This document shows, piece by piece, positions 50,201 through 59,980 of a DNA stretch of 64,000 nt. The notes below the pieces were generated by a model. It did no database searches, was not told where the DNA came from, and saw only the letters and a program-made list of their open reading frames with translations. Position numbers and translations under genes: made by a program. Within the stretch, counting starts at the first letter, position 1; each line of letters starts with the position of its first letter. The DNA comes from Lachancea dasiensis (Eukaryota; Ascomycota; Saccharomycetes; Saccharomycetales; Saccharomycetaceae), in contig LT598457.1 of the NCBI GenBank assembly GCA_900074725.1, positions 1-64,000 on the forward strand, written 5' to 3'.

Positions 50201-51181
50201 GAGTACCTTGCGTAAGGCAACCGCTCCCTTTTGGATTATCAAAATTTCTTGGAAGGACGAGTGCAGGGTATTTGCAAGTAAAATACAAGCTGAAAAGCAA
50301 GTAATCACATCTCCGGGCGTAAGTTTCCCATTTTTTATCTGTGCATTTCCATACCAAAATCCCTGCACAAACATACAAAGCGTCAGAAACCTAAGAATGG
50401 CATAATTCAGAGAGGAGAACAGTGCCATCTTATTGAATTCAGCACGACTCTCACGAATATTTTTGCGGAATATCTCTGTTTCTAATTCTTGGGTTCCACA
50501 TAATCGAATCATTTTTGCAGCATTCAAAGCCCACGCCATGACATCAGCAGCAATAGATGTCTGACAGTTCTCTTTCTTGGCATATTTTTCTACTTTACGA
50601 GAACAAAATATTGCGAATCCTACCACTAAAGGAGAGTTTGCCATGATAACTAGCGTCAGTGACCACGAATAGTAAAAAGCGGTAATCAAAAGCGCTACAA
50701 CAGTAACGAAATTCTGGAAGATGATTCCAGAGGCTTCTGCTGAGCTAGATCTTAGCTCTTCAACGCAGCGATTCAGCTGAGTGAAATCGCCCGATAGCTG
50801 TTCATTGGCGTCGTACCATGCCATACTTTTGGTAAGATACGAATGCAGCAATCTTCGTCTGACACGAAAAGCCTGTCTCTCGCCTAGCGTCATCCATGAA
50901 AATATGGAAAGAGCACATATTGGTGCACTAGCAACACCTGTGACTAATATTGCCATGCTTCTGAGCGTTAACAAATGCATCAAGTGATTGACGTCTGCGT
51001 GACCCTGAGCTTCAGGCCCTTGTAGCAAATCAAACACAAGTCCCATAAGGATTGAGACAATAGCCGGCACAACACCGTAAATTATTGTGCAAATACAGAT
51101 TGTTATTAGCACGCCATAGTCCTGAGCAATGTCTACGTGCATGTACACATGACGAACTTGGGGGTTTCGTAGCACTTTCAT
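47300..51181 (-). CDS. STE6: a-factor exporter Ste6 (ABC-B transporter)
   Basis: A 1293-residue full ABC transporter (S. cerevisiae 1290) with two TMD-NBD halves. NBD1 has Walker A GKSGSGKST, signature LSGGETQRVAIARA and Walker B ILVLDEALSAQD. NBD2 has GRSGSGKST, LSGGQLQRLAIVRA and LLVLDECTSALD. A charged linker of roughly 100 residues joins them, as in Ste6. It exports the farnesylated mating pheromone a-factor in a-type cells. The ATG at 51181 (MKVLRN) is chosen; the frame is open to a TTG at 51190. UBA1-STE6 adjacency supports orthology over other ABC-B proteins. Upstream sequence has Mcm1-like half sites, see below. Confidence 0.95.
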   Translation of the reverse strand: MKVLRNPQVRHVYMHVDIAQDYGVLITICICTIIYGVVPAIVSILMGLVFDLLQGPEAQGHADVNHLMHLLTLRSMAILVTGVASAPICALSIFSWMTLGERQAFRVRRRLLHSYLTKSMAWYDANEQLSGDFTQLNRCVEELRSSSAEASGIIFQNFVTVVALLITAFYYSWSLTLVIMANSPLVVGFAIFCSRKVEKYAKKENCQTSIAADVMAWALNAAKMIRLCGTQELETEIFRKNIRESRAEFNKMALFSSLNYAILRFLTLCMFVQGFWYGNAQIKNGKLTPGDVITCFSACILLANTLHSSFQEILIIQKGAVALRKVLDFLEEPCDGNGQSMIDEQIIRPRIPLSWHRGDIEFHDLSFAYPTRPNEWALKNANLKFPGGHFTFIVGKSGSGKSTISNLLLRLYEQSHGTIEIDGLDIKKIDRRMILQNIMLVEQTTSLFNDTLEKNITLGMNVEPDELNQACQMSMLDIVVRDLARGLDTAVGSSGVDLSGGETQRVAIARARLRDFPILVLDEALSAQDRVHKTLLLEAIRRWRVGKTTIILTHDFSDIADLDFVYLMDAGKVIECGRKQSLLESCSSDFAQMYRYQCCRTPADDATTLRDNDQPDLRMKSKDINAEVNELYSEMGSPSTVKADSICNIEELSEPVRSSFDLLQANIMRHHRKPRPNVERIDLNAISISTTSNCNDLEQGKNECELLSVKKIMLKLLTTLQDRWLLLVGLVTALIAGTANPLFSFTFSKLLSGLTSSHPDPEATQLATKWSLVVLLVALLDSSFTFLKCYLLLRSAEDWIRTLRQSVFEKMVRQDLSWFNEARNSTSKITTLVLNDLRDLRALASEFLAAFTTLIIVSVCGLVWAFASGWKLSLVCISLIPIFVLFSGFYGGMLQKYEAAYKASIATLEDRFYNAIKRVKTIRCLQLEEVVIGELTNLELSSKSCGRKRAIGTGIGVATSNALTFVTQAILLYFGMKLVLIGEYTSNKMLETLTLLLFTIMTSISLISQIPEISRGQRAATYVFQVLNSPTVVESTSLNRRTKGISVEENCLLVDIQDLRFSYPFANESSIYQNINLKICHLDTVALVGRSGSGKSTLWHLLAHLYPVSENCIRIDGTDVNHWDAEVLRSQIAVVEQQPQFFLGSIYDNLTYGLPRPVDDCELEELLIILGLQEFVESMPCQLRSHVDTHLLSGGQLQRLAIVRALLRKPKLLVLDECTSALDAQHGFIMSEFVKQNLQGTTTLVITHSEQMMRACSRVVTFRKGSIVEDGTFESLAQRQGGELRNILSLAEV

Positions 51182-52127
51182 GACAAACAAATACCGGCGA
51201 GAATGTACTTCAAATTCAGCGTTTGGTTCTTACCTCTCTCCCCTAGCTTTCTTCTCGTGAGAACGAACCTCCGTTTGCGCAGCGTTCCAAAGTGCCCACA
51301 GCCACCTGCCCCTTCCAGGTTTTTGCAATAAATACCAGCGAAAGGTGGATAGACATCCTGATAGACAATGTACCCTCATGCCCAAATTAGCACCACATTT
51401 TCGTTCAAGGGCCTCAGGTCTATCCGAATTACCCAATTTGTTCAGCTCAATAGAGCCATGCGGTTTAAGAGGTGCTGAGAGGTACTGCCATCATTTTTTA
51501 TCCTTCCTCAAAACTGTTTTAAATCGTCCTCAACTCGATACGCCTATGCTGGCAGTTACGAAAGTTATTGTACGCTAGCCTTTTTGATTCCAATTTCCAC
51601 TGAAGTGCTATTATCGCCTTTATCAAAACATGATCCGGGACAAGAACCCATAAACCTGCTTACATGAATGCCAGTTATGGCACCGAGGTATCCATGTGGG
51701 GGATTATCGTTATCAAAAGCGAACACCTCAGGTCCCGGGCTTGTAGTGCCCAAGGAAGTAGACTATCCAAGTTTACCTCATGAATATAAATAACTTAACA
51801 CTTTCATAAGACGAAACCAACTTGGATCTCAAGTGTAAATAGTTACCCAATATAACCTAACTCGCGATAGTTTCCAACGCAGTTATGACATGTAATTCAG
51901 TACATGTGGTTTGGAAGACTCACTCATCTTAATGGTATTCGCTAAGCTTCCTTGAAGATCCACGTGAAGCTTGATGTCACTTTCACATGTAACTTGGGTA
52001 GTAGAAAGTTAGGGCGTACTATCTTCAGCTTCGATCAGAACATAACTCTGAACTGGATCAGACTATCAAAGAGCCGTGCTGACAAGTACGTTTTGCCATC
52101 GAGTTTAAATTCTTCAATTATCTGACA
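51182..52127. promoter_or_regulatory. Divergent control region of STE6 and OPI3
   Basis: Near STE6, ACAATG at 51366 and TTACCCAATTTGTT at 51429-51442 resemble an a2-type site and a half-conserved Mcm1 site, as used for a-specific genes in pre-duplication yeasts. Both are weak. CATGTAATT, an alpha2-like half site, is at about 51889. Near OPI3 there are three E-boxes: CATGTG 51903-51908, CACGTG 51961-51966, and CACATG 51984-51989. The last, within TTTCACATG, resembles the inositol-choline element bound by Ino2/Ino4. No gene is seen in this stretch. Confidence 0.45.
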
Positions 52128-52784
52128 ATGGTGGATATCACTAAGGAATTTACGCAATTGGCCTACGAGGCTAAAGAAGCTTATGTGTCGTTGTTGTCGG
52201 ACATCGACGCCACGGACAAGAACTTCCAAATAGCATTGTTTTGCATCGTTTTCAATCCGACTTTCTGGAATATCGTGGCTCGCTTGGAATACAACACTCA
52301 TTTTATAACGAAACTTACCGGATCCGCGAAAAGAGGTTGTTACTTGCTTGCGTTCACAATCTTTTCGCTTGGGATTGTGCGTGATTACTTCTTCCACCAA
52401 GCTCTGGGCCTGCAACCAACATCTGCCATTTTGGACAACGACATTGTCAAGAAGGTGGGGATGGCCGTGATGGGCGTTGGGCAGGTTCTTGTCGTCACTT
52501 CGATGTACCAATTGGGTGTGACCGGTACGTACCTGGGGGATTACTTCGGTATTTTGATGGACCACATCGTTACTTCATTCCCATTCAACGTTAGCAATAA
52601 TCCCATGTACCACGGGTCCACGTTGTCGTTTTTGGGGACTTCGCTGTACTACGGGAAGGCTGCGGGCCTTTTCGCCACCATGTTGGTGAACTTGATGTAT
52701 AACATTGCACAGCAATTTGAGGAGCCTTTCACGGCCAAGATCTACGCCAAGAGAGATGCGGAAAAGGCCTCTAAGTCTCAGTAA
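52128..52784 (+). CDS. OPI3: Phospholipid methyltransferase Opi3
   Basis: A 218-residue membrane enzyme (S. cerevisiae 206) of the phospholipid N-methyltransferase family. NPTFWNIVARLEY starts the conserved core. The C-terminal half has GTYLGDYFGIL and NNPMYHGSTLSFLG, close to the signature of PE N-methyltransferases, with about four membrane segments. It performs the last two methylations from monomethyl-PE to phosphatidylcholine in the ER. A Lys/Glu-rich tail ends the protein. Ino2/Ino4-type E-boxes upstream fit phospholipid-precursor regulation. It follows STE6 divergently. In S. cerevisiae OPI3 is next to MOG1 on chromosome X, so here its track resumes after the UBA1-STE6 pair. Confidence 0.95.
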   Translation: MVDITKEFTQLAYEAKEAYVSLLSDIDATDKNFQIALFCIVFNPTFWNIVARLEYNTHFITKLTGSAKRGCYLLAFTIFSLGIVRDYFFHQALGLQPTSAILDNDIVKKVGMAVMGVGQVLVVTSMYQLGVTGTYLGDYFGILMDHIVTSFPFNVSNNPMYHGSTLSFLGTSLYYGKAAGLFATMLVNLMYNIAQQFEEPFTAKIYAKRDAEKASKSQ

Positions 52785-53355
52785 CAGTAAAATGGATACT
52801 TTATGACACAGGCTGGGACGCAGCCTCTGCAACAAGTACGTAAAAAGACCATCTATTTGATGCTTTTCGTGGTCTCGTCACATACTTCCAAAGGGTAGTC
52901 TTGTGACCTTAACATTCAGGTATCAAGATGTGTTCGTTGTATATCACCATGTTTAGTTTCTGTATTAGCGTAACTACCAAGCAAGATGGTGGTCCCTAAT
53001 GAAATTCCCTGGTGTTTCGTGTCCTGCCACTACTGCGAACTACAGTTGCTGCAAATGGTTAATCGTCGAGGAACAGCCAAGGACTGCAAAGAAAGCTGCC
53101 TCGCGCAGCAAAAACGATATTATTGATACCACGGAATGGACTTTTGAAATTGCGTCGAAAGACCCCTGCGCTTCACATTCGAGACCGAATTCTAATCTAG
53201 AGAGCTGAGACAGCTGGGAGGTGTTCTGGTGTATCTGCCTTCAACCCTCACGTTCATCTCAAATTTTAAGAACAACTATGTACTTCGGGCCTGAAAGACT
53301 TGTATCTTAGCTCTGTTGGCATAATCCAAAAAACAACGAAAACCGGTCCACTACA
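52785..53355. other. Spacer between OPI3 and YLF2
   Basis: About 570 bases. The open frame at 52999-53208 shows no recognisable content. Nothing else is seen. Confidence 0.5.
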
Positions 53356-54591
53356 ATGCCCAGAGATCCTTTGATTGGTATAGTTGGAAAGCCGTCATCT
53401 GGGAAATCGACAACGTTGAATTCTTTGACTGATGCAGCAGCCCAAGTAGGGTCTTTTCCCTTCACAACTATCGAACCGAATAGAGCTACCGGGTATTTAC
53501 AAGTAACTTGTGCTTGTAGCCGTTACGGACTTGAAAAACTGTGTAAACCAAACTATGGTTGGTGTTCTGAAGGTAAAAGGCACATTCCAATCATGCTACT
53601 AGATGTGGCCGGTTTAGTTCCCGGAGCGCATTCTGGCAGAGGACTAGGAAACAAGTTTTTAGACGACTTAAGACATGCCGACGCATTGATACACGTTATA
53701 GACGTCAGTGGAACTACAGACTCCGAGGGGAAGAATACCCGCGGCTACGATCCGTTATACGATATAGAATGGTTACAAGATGAAATTCGACTTTGGATCG
53801 AGGGCAACCTGGAGAAAAGATGGGGATCTATTGTTCGGAGGCACACGGCGACGAAATCCAACGTGGTAGACACTTTGCAAGCGCAATTTGGTGGGTACGG
53901 ATCCCATGCCCCAATGATTCAACGCGCTCTGCAAAGAATCGAGGGTCTTCCGCCCCTGGAGCAATGGGACCGTGAGTGGATTACCAAAGTGGTCAAGTCG
54001 TTTATGATAGAAAAGTTCCCCACGGTGTTGGCTCTGAACAAAATCGACCACCCAGACGCAGACAAAAACGTGTCAAAGATTATGCTCAAATACCCAGACA
54101 CCAAAGCCGTCCTAGCTAGCGCCATCACAGAGGTGTTCCTGAGAAAATTGCGGAAACAAGGCTTCATACGCTACGAAGAAGGCACCGAGTTTGTGGATAC
54201 GTGCGAGGACGATCCCGACAACCTGAAGGTGTTGGACGATAAGTTGCTACAAAGGATCGAAAACATTCGGGACCTGGTGTTGTATCGGTTTGGATCTACG
54301 GGTGTCGTGCAGGTCTTACAGGCCGCGGCTGACACATTGGACCTGATCCCTCTGTACACGGTGAGGAACATCAACACGTTCACTGGTGGTAATGGCGAGA
54401 ACGTTTTTAGGGACTGTTTCCTGATAAAGAAAGGCACCACCGTGGGGAAAGTAGCACGCTACGTGATGGGCGAAGTCACGATTGCCGCAGTCGAGACGGT
54501 CAACGGGGTGAGAGTTAGCGAGGACGACGTTGTAGACGTTGGGAAAAACGACATTCTCACGTTCAAGCTGGCACCAAGAAGCTTCACCTGA
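53356..54591 (+). CDS. YLF2: Obg/YchF-like GTPase Ylf2
   Basis: A 411-residue TRAFAC GTPase of the YchF-related group. G1 is [18 protein letters not shown], the switch region is [10 protein letters not shown]3 is [29 protein letters not shown], and G4 is [11 protein letters not shown] helical insert and a C-terminal TGS domain (about 330-411) end in NDILTFKL. A cysteine cluster ([19 protein letters not shown], 56-74) is typical of the archaeal-eukaryotic subgroup that includes S. cerevisiae YLF2 (YHL014C, about 405). The cellular role is poorly known; Obg-like proteins act with ribosomes. It is the first gene right of the two-track core and comes from a different S. cerevisiae region. Confidence 0.85.
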   Translation: MPRDPLIGIVGKPSSGKSTTLNSLTDAAAQVGSFPFTTIEPNRATGYLQVTCACSRYGLEKLCKPNYGWCSEGKRHIPIMLLDVAGLVPGAHSGRGLGNKFLDDLRHADALIHVIDVSGTTDSEGKNTRGYDPLYDIEWLQDEIRLWIEGNLEKRWGSIVRRHTATKSNVVDTLQAQFGGYGSHAPMIQRALQRIEGLPPLEQWDREWITKVVKSFMIEKFPTVLALNKIDHPDADKNVSKIMLKYPDTKAVLASAITEVFLRKLRKQGFIRYEEGTEFVDTCEDDPDNLKVLDDKLLQRIENIRDLVLYRFGSTGVVQVLQAAADTLDLIPLYTVRNINTFTGGNGENVFRDCFLIKKGTTVGKVARYVMGEVTIAAVETVNGVRVSEDDVVDVGKNDILTFKLAPRSFT

Positions 54592-55858
54592 TATACGGCA
54601 CTGGCGCTCACCCATGGCGTGAGCCTGATGTAGCTGTTTATATATAGAGATCTAATCTAACAGTCAGGACGAGCCCTACGGAGCCGAACCAAGTGCGAAG
54701 CGAGTCGAGGCGACTAACAACGACTCTTGATGAACTGGCGTTTCGTTGGTTATGATCGTTGGGCCCATCTGGGCGACAGCCACTCGCTTCTCCATCCTTT
54801 TTTCTTGTCGGCAAGCCAGTCCCCGGTTAGATGACGCTAATTTTTTTTGTCGATAGAGCCCACCAGAACGGCACCTCCCCTCCTTCTGAAGACCCGCCAG
54901 TTTACCAGCTACAACCTGTTTGAACGGCGTCCGCCTATGAGTGCCCTCGCCTGCAATTTTCTTGTGGCTGCCAGCCAAGTTTTTCCGCTGCAAGGCCGCG
55001 TTACTCTATCAAACGAGATTAGTCCCTCGCCCACTCAATTACAAGAAACTCTTAGACCATGTGCAACTACAACGCCAAATCGCCGCTACTCTTGACGAGA
55101 TGCTGGCAATATACGCCAATCCGGCGGAGCGGAACTACAGCACATTTTTTCTTTCCTGCTCATCGCTTCGTCTCCAGTGTGTGAAAAATCTTGACATCAA
55201 CGGCATCACCTCGCCTTGTTTTGCATACGATGAAAGCATGATAACGAGACCCTGCGCGTCAGGGATTCGATTGTCCACAAAAACGAGGTGGGACTCATCT
55301 TTGTGGAGCCGTGAACAGCACAAAAACGAAAGGAGACGTATAGAGGCTGGGTTTTCGTTAAAAGCTCTAAGAACTAGGCGATGCGATTGATGTACGCCGA
55401 TTGTGGCATTCCCACTTGCGGGGCCTGGACTCAGGGACGGTGCCCAGGGCCCTGAGTCAAAGGGACGCTATCGAGGTGGGATTATCATGATAACTGTTTT
55501 CAAAACATTGGCTCAGCGAGTGTCATGTCTACTGGGCCGACGGAATAGACCATACATAGCGGCACTAAAAAACCAAACGTCGTTATCGCCCGTACTAACC
55601 GTACATCAGACGCATATCGGTGACATTTCGACACTGTCCAGTCTACAAAGATTTTGCGGGCCTGTGGGTTGGCTACTTCGATGAGATAAGAGAATTTCAG
55701 CAGGGGAAGGGTTTTTTGACATACATGGACATAGTTACATATATATATATCTACGTATATATGTGTGTGTGTAAGTATGGCAAGTGCTTGTGATGCAGAG
55801 CAAGCGTCGATTCTGCTAGACATAAAGAATTGGGAAGTCAGCTCAACTTGACCATAAA
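54592..55858. other. Spacer and DIP5 promoter, with possible eroded coding sequence
   Basis: 1.3 kb. Two overlapping plus-strand frames at 54847-55095 and 54941-55390 look partly protein-like (LLLKTRQFTSYNLFERRPP; KKLLDHVQLQRQIAATLDEM) and are not GC-poor like other spacers. They may be remnants of a gene, but I recognise none. GATAAG at about 55685 is a GATA-factor site that would suit nitrogen control of DIP5. A dinucleotide microsatellite is listed separately. Confidence 0.4.
55736..55774. repeat. TA/TG dinucleotide microsatellite
   Basis: Alternating TA runs pass into GT repeats about 90-120 bases before the DIP5 start. They are likely part of the core promoter or leader and prone to length change. 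Confidence 0.7.
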
Positions 55859-57583
55859 ATGTCTTCTGCACTGCCCAGCGATTTGGAGAAAGAAGGCCAA
55901 ACAGTTGTCTACCGCGACGAGTCGTACGGTGATGGCGATGGATCTGTCACTTCTGGCAGCAAAATTGCATTGCCAGAGGACGGCAAGAGAGAGGGAACCC
56001 GGCTGAAAAAAGAACTCGAGGCCCGTCATGTTTCGATGATCGCCATCGGGGGTTCTCTAGGTACCGGTTTGCTGATCGGAACCGGCAGTTCGCTGGCCAG
56101 CGCTGGACCGGTGTCTATCCTAATTTCCTACTCGTTTGTAGGCCTCTTGGTATACACAGTGATGAGCTGTCTGGGTGAAATGGCAGCCTTCATCCCGCTG
56201 GATGGTTTCACCTCCTATGCGACACGTTACTGCGACCCAGCACTTGGCTTTGCTGTTGGTTACTCGTACCTATTCAAATATTTCATTGTCACTCCAAACC
56301 AGCTAACTGCGGGAGCCATGGTTATGCAGTACTGGGTCAGTCGAGACCGCGTCAACCCGGGTGTTTGGATCACCATCTTTCTCGTTGCAATTATCCTAAT
56401 CAACACCGTGGGCGTGAGATTTTTCGGTGAGTTCGAATTTTGGTTGTCGAGTGTCAAGGTCCTAGTGATGCTGGGGCTTATCATTCTGCTCTTTGTCATT
56501 ATGCTTGGCGGTGGTCCCTCTCACGATCGTACGGGCTTCAGATATTGGAAAGACCCCGGTGCTTTCAAGCCATACACCGGAATCGAGGGCAGTAAAGGTA
56601 AGTTTGTGTCTTTCGCCTCGGTCTTTGCCCTGGCACTATTTGCGTACACTGGTACCGAACTGTGTGGTATCGTTGCTGCGGAAGCAAGGAATCCAAGAAA
56701 AAGTGTTCCTCGTGCCATAAAGTTAACCTTGTACCGTATTGTTGTTTTCTATGTGGTCACAATCATTCTCCTAGGAATGACAGTGGCCTACAATGACCCA
56801 CTGTTGCTGCGTGCAAAGAAGATGAGTACTTCTGCCGCTGCGTCGCCATTTGTGGTTGCCATAGTCAACGCCCAGATTCCAATCCTCCCTCATATCTTCA
56901 ACTCGTGCGTTCTGGTGTTCGTTTTCAGCGCTTGTAACTCAGACTTGTACGTTGCCTCGAGAACGTTGTACGGGTTGGCTATCGATCGTAAAGCTCCCCA
57001 AATTTTTGCCAAGACTAACAGATGGGGTGTTCCATACAATGCCCTTATTGTTTCGATTTTATTCTGTCTGCTGGCATACATGAATGTTGCTTCGGGATCC
57101 GCTCAAGTTTTCAACTATTTTGTTAATGTGGTTTCCATCTTTGGTCTCTTGAGTTGGATCTCAATCTTAATCACGTACATCAGGTTCGAAAAGGCAGTTA
57201 GGGTTCAGTTTGGGGACAAGTCCGCGCTGTCATACACCGCACCAATGCAACCTTGGTCCGCTTATGTTTGTCTTGGCTTCTGTATTTTGATCGGGTTAAT
57301 CAAGAACTACACTGTCTTTTTGGGTGATACATTCGACTACAAAACCTTCATTTCCGGTTATATTGGCATCCCAGTGTTTTTTATCTGCTATGTGGGCTAC
57401 AAAGTCATCATGCGCACAAAGCTCATTGCCCCAGAAAATGTTGACCTTCACACTTTCAAGGCTGCCATCGATGCAGAAGAAGAGGAAGGTAAGGTTCATG
57501 ACAAAGAGCGCGAGGAACAGCTTCGCAACCAGAAGTTTACTCCTGGATGGTTTTATGATAGATTTTTAGGATGGATTTTCTAA
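55859..57583 (+). CDS. DIP5: Dicarboxylic amino acid permease Dip5
   Basis: A 574-residue permease of the yeast amino acid transporter (YAT) family with twelve membrane segments. It matches S. cerevisiae Dip5 closely: RHVSMIAIGGSLGTGLLIGT, EMAAFIPLDGFTSYATRY, YWVSRDRVNPGVWITIFLV, the loop GGGPSHDRTGFRYWKDPGAF, ACNSDLYVASRTLYGLAID, and a C-terminus ending WFYDRFLGWIF. It imports glutamate and aspartate with protons at the plasma membrane. The N-terminal tail is about 30 residues shorter than in S. cerevisiae. A GATA-type site upstream suggests nitrogen regulation. It is convergent with PDC1, 382 bases apart. Confidence 0.95.
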   Translation: MSSALPSDLEKEGQTVVYRDESYGDGDGSVTSGSKIALPEDGKREGTRLKKELEARHVSMIAIGGSLGTGLLIGTGSSLASAGPVSILISYSFVGLLVYTVMSCLGEMAAFIPLDGFTSYATRYCDPALGFAVGYSYLFKYFIVTPNQLTAGAMVMQYWVSRDRVNPGVWITIFLVAIILINTVGVRFFGEFEFWLSSVKVLVMLGLIILLFVIMLGGGPSHDRTGFRYWKDPGAFKPYTGIEGSKGKFVSFASVFALALFAYTGTELCGIVAAEARNPRKSVPRAIKLTLYRIVVFYVVTIILLGMTVAYNDPLLLRAKKMSTSAAASPFVVAIVNAQIPILPHIFNSCVLVFVFSACNSDLYVASRTLYGLAIDRKAPQIFAKTNRWGVPYNALIVSILFCLLAYMNVASGSAQVFNYFVNVVSIFGLLSWISILITYIRFEKAVRVQFGDKSALSYTAPMQPWSAYVCLGFCILIGLIKNYTVFLGDTFDYKTFISGYIGIPVFFICYVGYKVIMRTKLIAPENVDLHTFKAAIDAEEEEGKVHDKEREEQLRNQKFTPGWFYDRFLGWIF

Positions 57584-57965
57584 AAACTTCGAGGGCCAGT
57601 GCTTATAATGCGACTTCGAGGAGCTTGGTCAAAACTACAAGGTGCTGCGCTACGCAATGGTCATTTTTTCATCACTTTTCAGTATTGTTTTACATATGTT
57701 TACGGATTTAATGCACAATGGGCTTTGGGACATCTGTGGGGTCGGGAAAGGTTGCCACCGTTTCTGGATGACTTCACTTTGGTGAAGCCATCGAGTAAGG
57801 TGCTGCCAACATAATGTCAAATCAAATGACCGAGGCCCAGCAATTCACTTACTGTATTAATATCATTCAAAGTTCGTCATTCATTTCTATAACAAACCTA
57901 CTTAATAGGACATAAAAACATAATTTAACAATTCAAGATTGTTGAATTTCGTGGCGTCGAAAACC
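57584..57965. other. Convergent 3' spacer between DIP5 and PDC1
   Basis: 382 bases holding both 3' ends. AT-rich sequence at 57840-57950 with TATATT-like and AATTTAACA stretches probably directs polyadenylation. No gene. Confidence 0.5.
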
Positions 57966-59660
57966 TTAAGCAGACTTGGCGTTGGTAGCAGCGGTCAATT
58001 GAGCTTGTTTGACCAAAGATTCTGGGGCGTCCATGACAGGCAACATAACTTCAATCATTCTGATCTTGGAGTTCTTGTTGAATTCTGGGCATTCAGCCAA
58101 CTTGTTCCATTCACCAGTGGTGGCAACTCTGACGGCTTCGTAGTCGGTGGCACCAAAGGTTGGCAACAATTCCAAGTGCTTCCAGCCTTGAATTTCGTTG
58201 TATTGAGCAAATTCACCGTGAATCAACTTTTCAATGGTGTAACCGTTGTTGTTTAGAACAAACAAGTATGGCTTTAGGCCCCATCTGATCATAGTGGAGA
58301 TTTCTTGAACAGTCAGTTGCAAAGAACCGTCACCGATGAACAAGATAACTCTCTTGGCCTTGTCCAATTCTTCGGCTGCGAAGGCAGCACCCAAACAGGC
58401 ACCGGTGGTGAAACCAATGGAACCCCACAAGACTTGGGAAATACCGTAAGTGTTGTTAGGGAAGTGAGTTTGGTTAATACCGAAAGCAGAAGTACCGGTT
58501 TCGGTGATGACAACGTCACCTTCTTGCAAGAATTCACCGACTTGAGTCCACAACCATTGTTGCTTCAATGGGGTAGATGGGTCGACCGCAACGTTTGGAG
58601 CTTGCAAAGCTGGGACTGGAACTGGCTTGTAGTCCTTGCACACATTGGCAACGGTGGACAATAGCTTTTGCAAGACGAACTTCATTTGAACACCTGGGAA
58701 AGTAGCGTTTCTAATCTTGATGTGGTCAGAGTGGAATTCAACAAGGTTTTTGGTCTTGTAAGAGTAAGAGAAAGAACCGGTGTTGAAGTCGGACAATAGG
58801 GCACCGACAGACAAGACCAAGTCAGCAGATTCAACAGCTTCCTTGACTTCTGGAGAAGACAAAGTACCGACGTAGACACCACCGAAACGTGGGTGCTTTT
58901 CGTCGATAGATCCCTTACCCATTGGGGTGACAAAAGATGGGAATTGAGTGACGTCAATCAACTTCTTAGTCTCAGCCTTAACGTCGTGTCTGGAGGCACA
59001 AGCATCAGCCAAGATGACAGGGTTCTTGGCGCCGGCGATCATCTCTAGCACTGTAGAGACAACTTCTTCCTCGGCGTGAGGGTCGTTTGGCTTTAGGGCC
59101 AAGTCAATTGGAGTGTCTAGCAACTTGGCTGGGACCATTTGGTCGACAACGTTGGCTGGCAAACCCAAGTAGACTGGTCTTTGACGAATGTAGGTAGTAC
59201 GGATGCAACGGTCAATTTCAGCTGGAGCAGTGGCCAAGTCGGTGATCATGGCGGTGGTCTCAGAGATGTTGGCGGACATTCTGTGGAAAACAGTGAAGTC
59301 ACCGTTACCTAGAGTGTGGTGCAACAACAATTGCTTGGCTTGAGCGGAGATGGATGGAACACCAACAACGTGCAAGACACCAACGTGTTCGGCGTAAGAA
59401 CCGGCGATACCGTTCAAAGCAGACAATTCACCGACACCGAAGGTGGTGATCAAACAGGACATACCCTTGATACGGGCGTAAGCGTCAGCAGCGTAAGCAG
59501 CGTTCAACTCGTTGGCGTTACCAGCCCATCTCATACCGGACACTTCGTAAATTTCATCAAGCAAACGCAAGTTGAAGTCACCTGGCAAACCGAAGATGGT
59601 GTTAACATCGACTTGCTTCAATCTTTCGAACAAGTAGCGACCTAGAGTAATTTCAGACAT
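57966..59660 (-). CDS. PDC1: Pyruvate decarboxylase
   Basis: A 564-residue thiamin-diphosphate enzyme (S. cerevisiae Pdc1 563). FGLPGDFNLRLLDEIYEV holds the ThDP glutamate. HHTLGNGDF carries the active-site histidine pair. The ThDP/Mg motif runs from GDGSLQLTVQEISTMIRWGL to LNNNGYTIE. It converts pyruvate to acetaldehyde and CO2 in alcoholic fermentation, as a cytosolic tetramer. Codon use is extremely biased, a sign of very strong expression. Upstream lie a TATA box (59804-59811), two perfect palindromes and an exact copy of the ethanol-repression element. The protein is intact, and only one PDC gene is in this window. Confidence 0.97.
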   Translation of the reverse strand: MSEITLGRYLFERLKQVDVNTIFGLPGDFNLRLLDEIYEVSGMRWAGNANELNAAYAADAYARIKGMSCLITTFGVGELSALNGIAGSYAEHVGVLHVVGVPSISAQAKQLLLHHTLGNGDFTVFHRMSANISETTAMITDLATAPAEIDRCIRTTYIRQRPVYLGLPANVVDQMVPAKLLDTPIDLALKPNDPHAEEEVVSTVLEMIAGAKNPVILADACASRHDVKAETKKLIDVTQFPSFVTPMGKGSIDEKHPRFGGVYVGTLSSPEVKEAVESADLVLSVGALLSDFNTGSFSYSYKTKNLVEFHSDHIKIRNATFPGVQMKFVLQKLLSTVANVCKDYKPVPVPALQAPNVAVDPSTPLKQQWLWTQVGEFLQEGDVVITETGTSAFGINQTHFPNNTYGISQVLWGSIGFTTGACLGAAFAAEELDKAKRVILFIGDGSLQLTVQEISTMIRWGLKPYLFVLNNNGYTIEKLIHGEFAQYNEIQGWKHLELLPTFGATDYEAVRVATTGEWNKLAECPEFNKNSKIRMIEVMLPVMDAPESLVKQAQLTAATNAKSA

Positions 59661-59803
59661 TGTTAAAAGGGGAGTTTTTGAAAGTTGTTAATATGAGCGC
59701 TTTAGTAGCTTATAAAGTTAACAACTGCTGGGGATGGAATAAAGAATAACTCTAAAGGAATTCTTCTCCGATTCAAAAAGTTCCAACAGCTACTACGATT
59801 GCC

Positions 59804-59811
59804 CTTATATA
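59804..59811 (-). promoter_or_regulatory. TATA box of PDC1
   Basis: On the minus strand TATATAAG, about 145 bases upstream of the PDC1 start codon. Confidence 0.65.
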
Positions 59812-59980
59812 GCTTTCAGAGGAGGGGGATCACAATAATGGATTCAAAAAACTACACCGTGTAATTAAAAAGATTCCAGGTGCGATGTGAATATGCGAGA
59901 TGCGCATTCCAATATCACTATGCAATACCGCCCAACAGCAACCTGAATCTTTTGAACATGCTATGAACCTACGCTTACCA

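Noticed and set aside
58305-59645. Long plus-strand open frames inside PDC1
   Set aside because: Shadows of a gene with extreme codon bias; no start context or family match. The same holds for open frames opposite ENA, STE6, UBA1 and SAC1.
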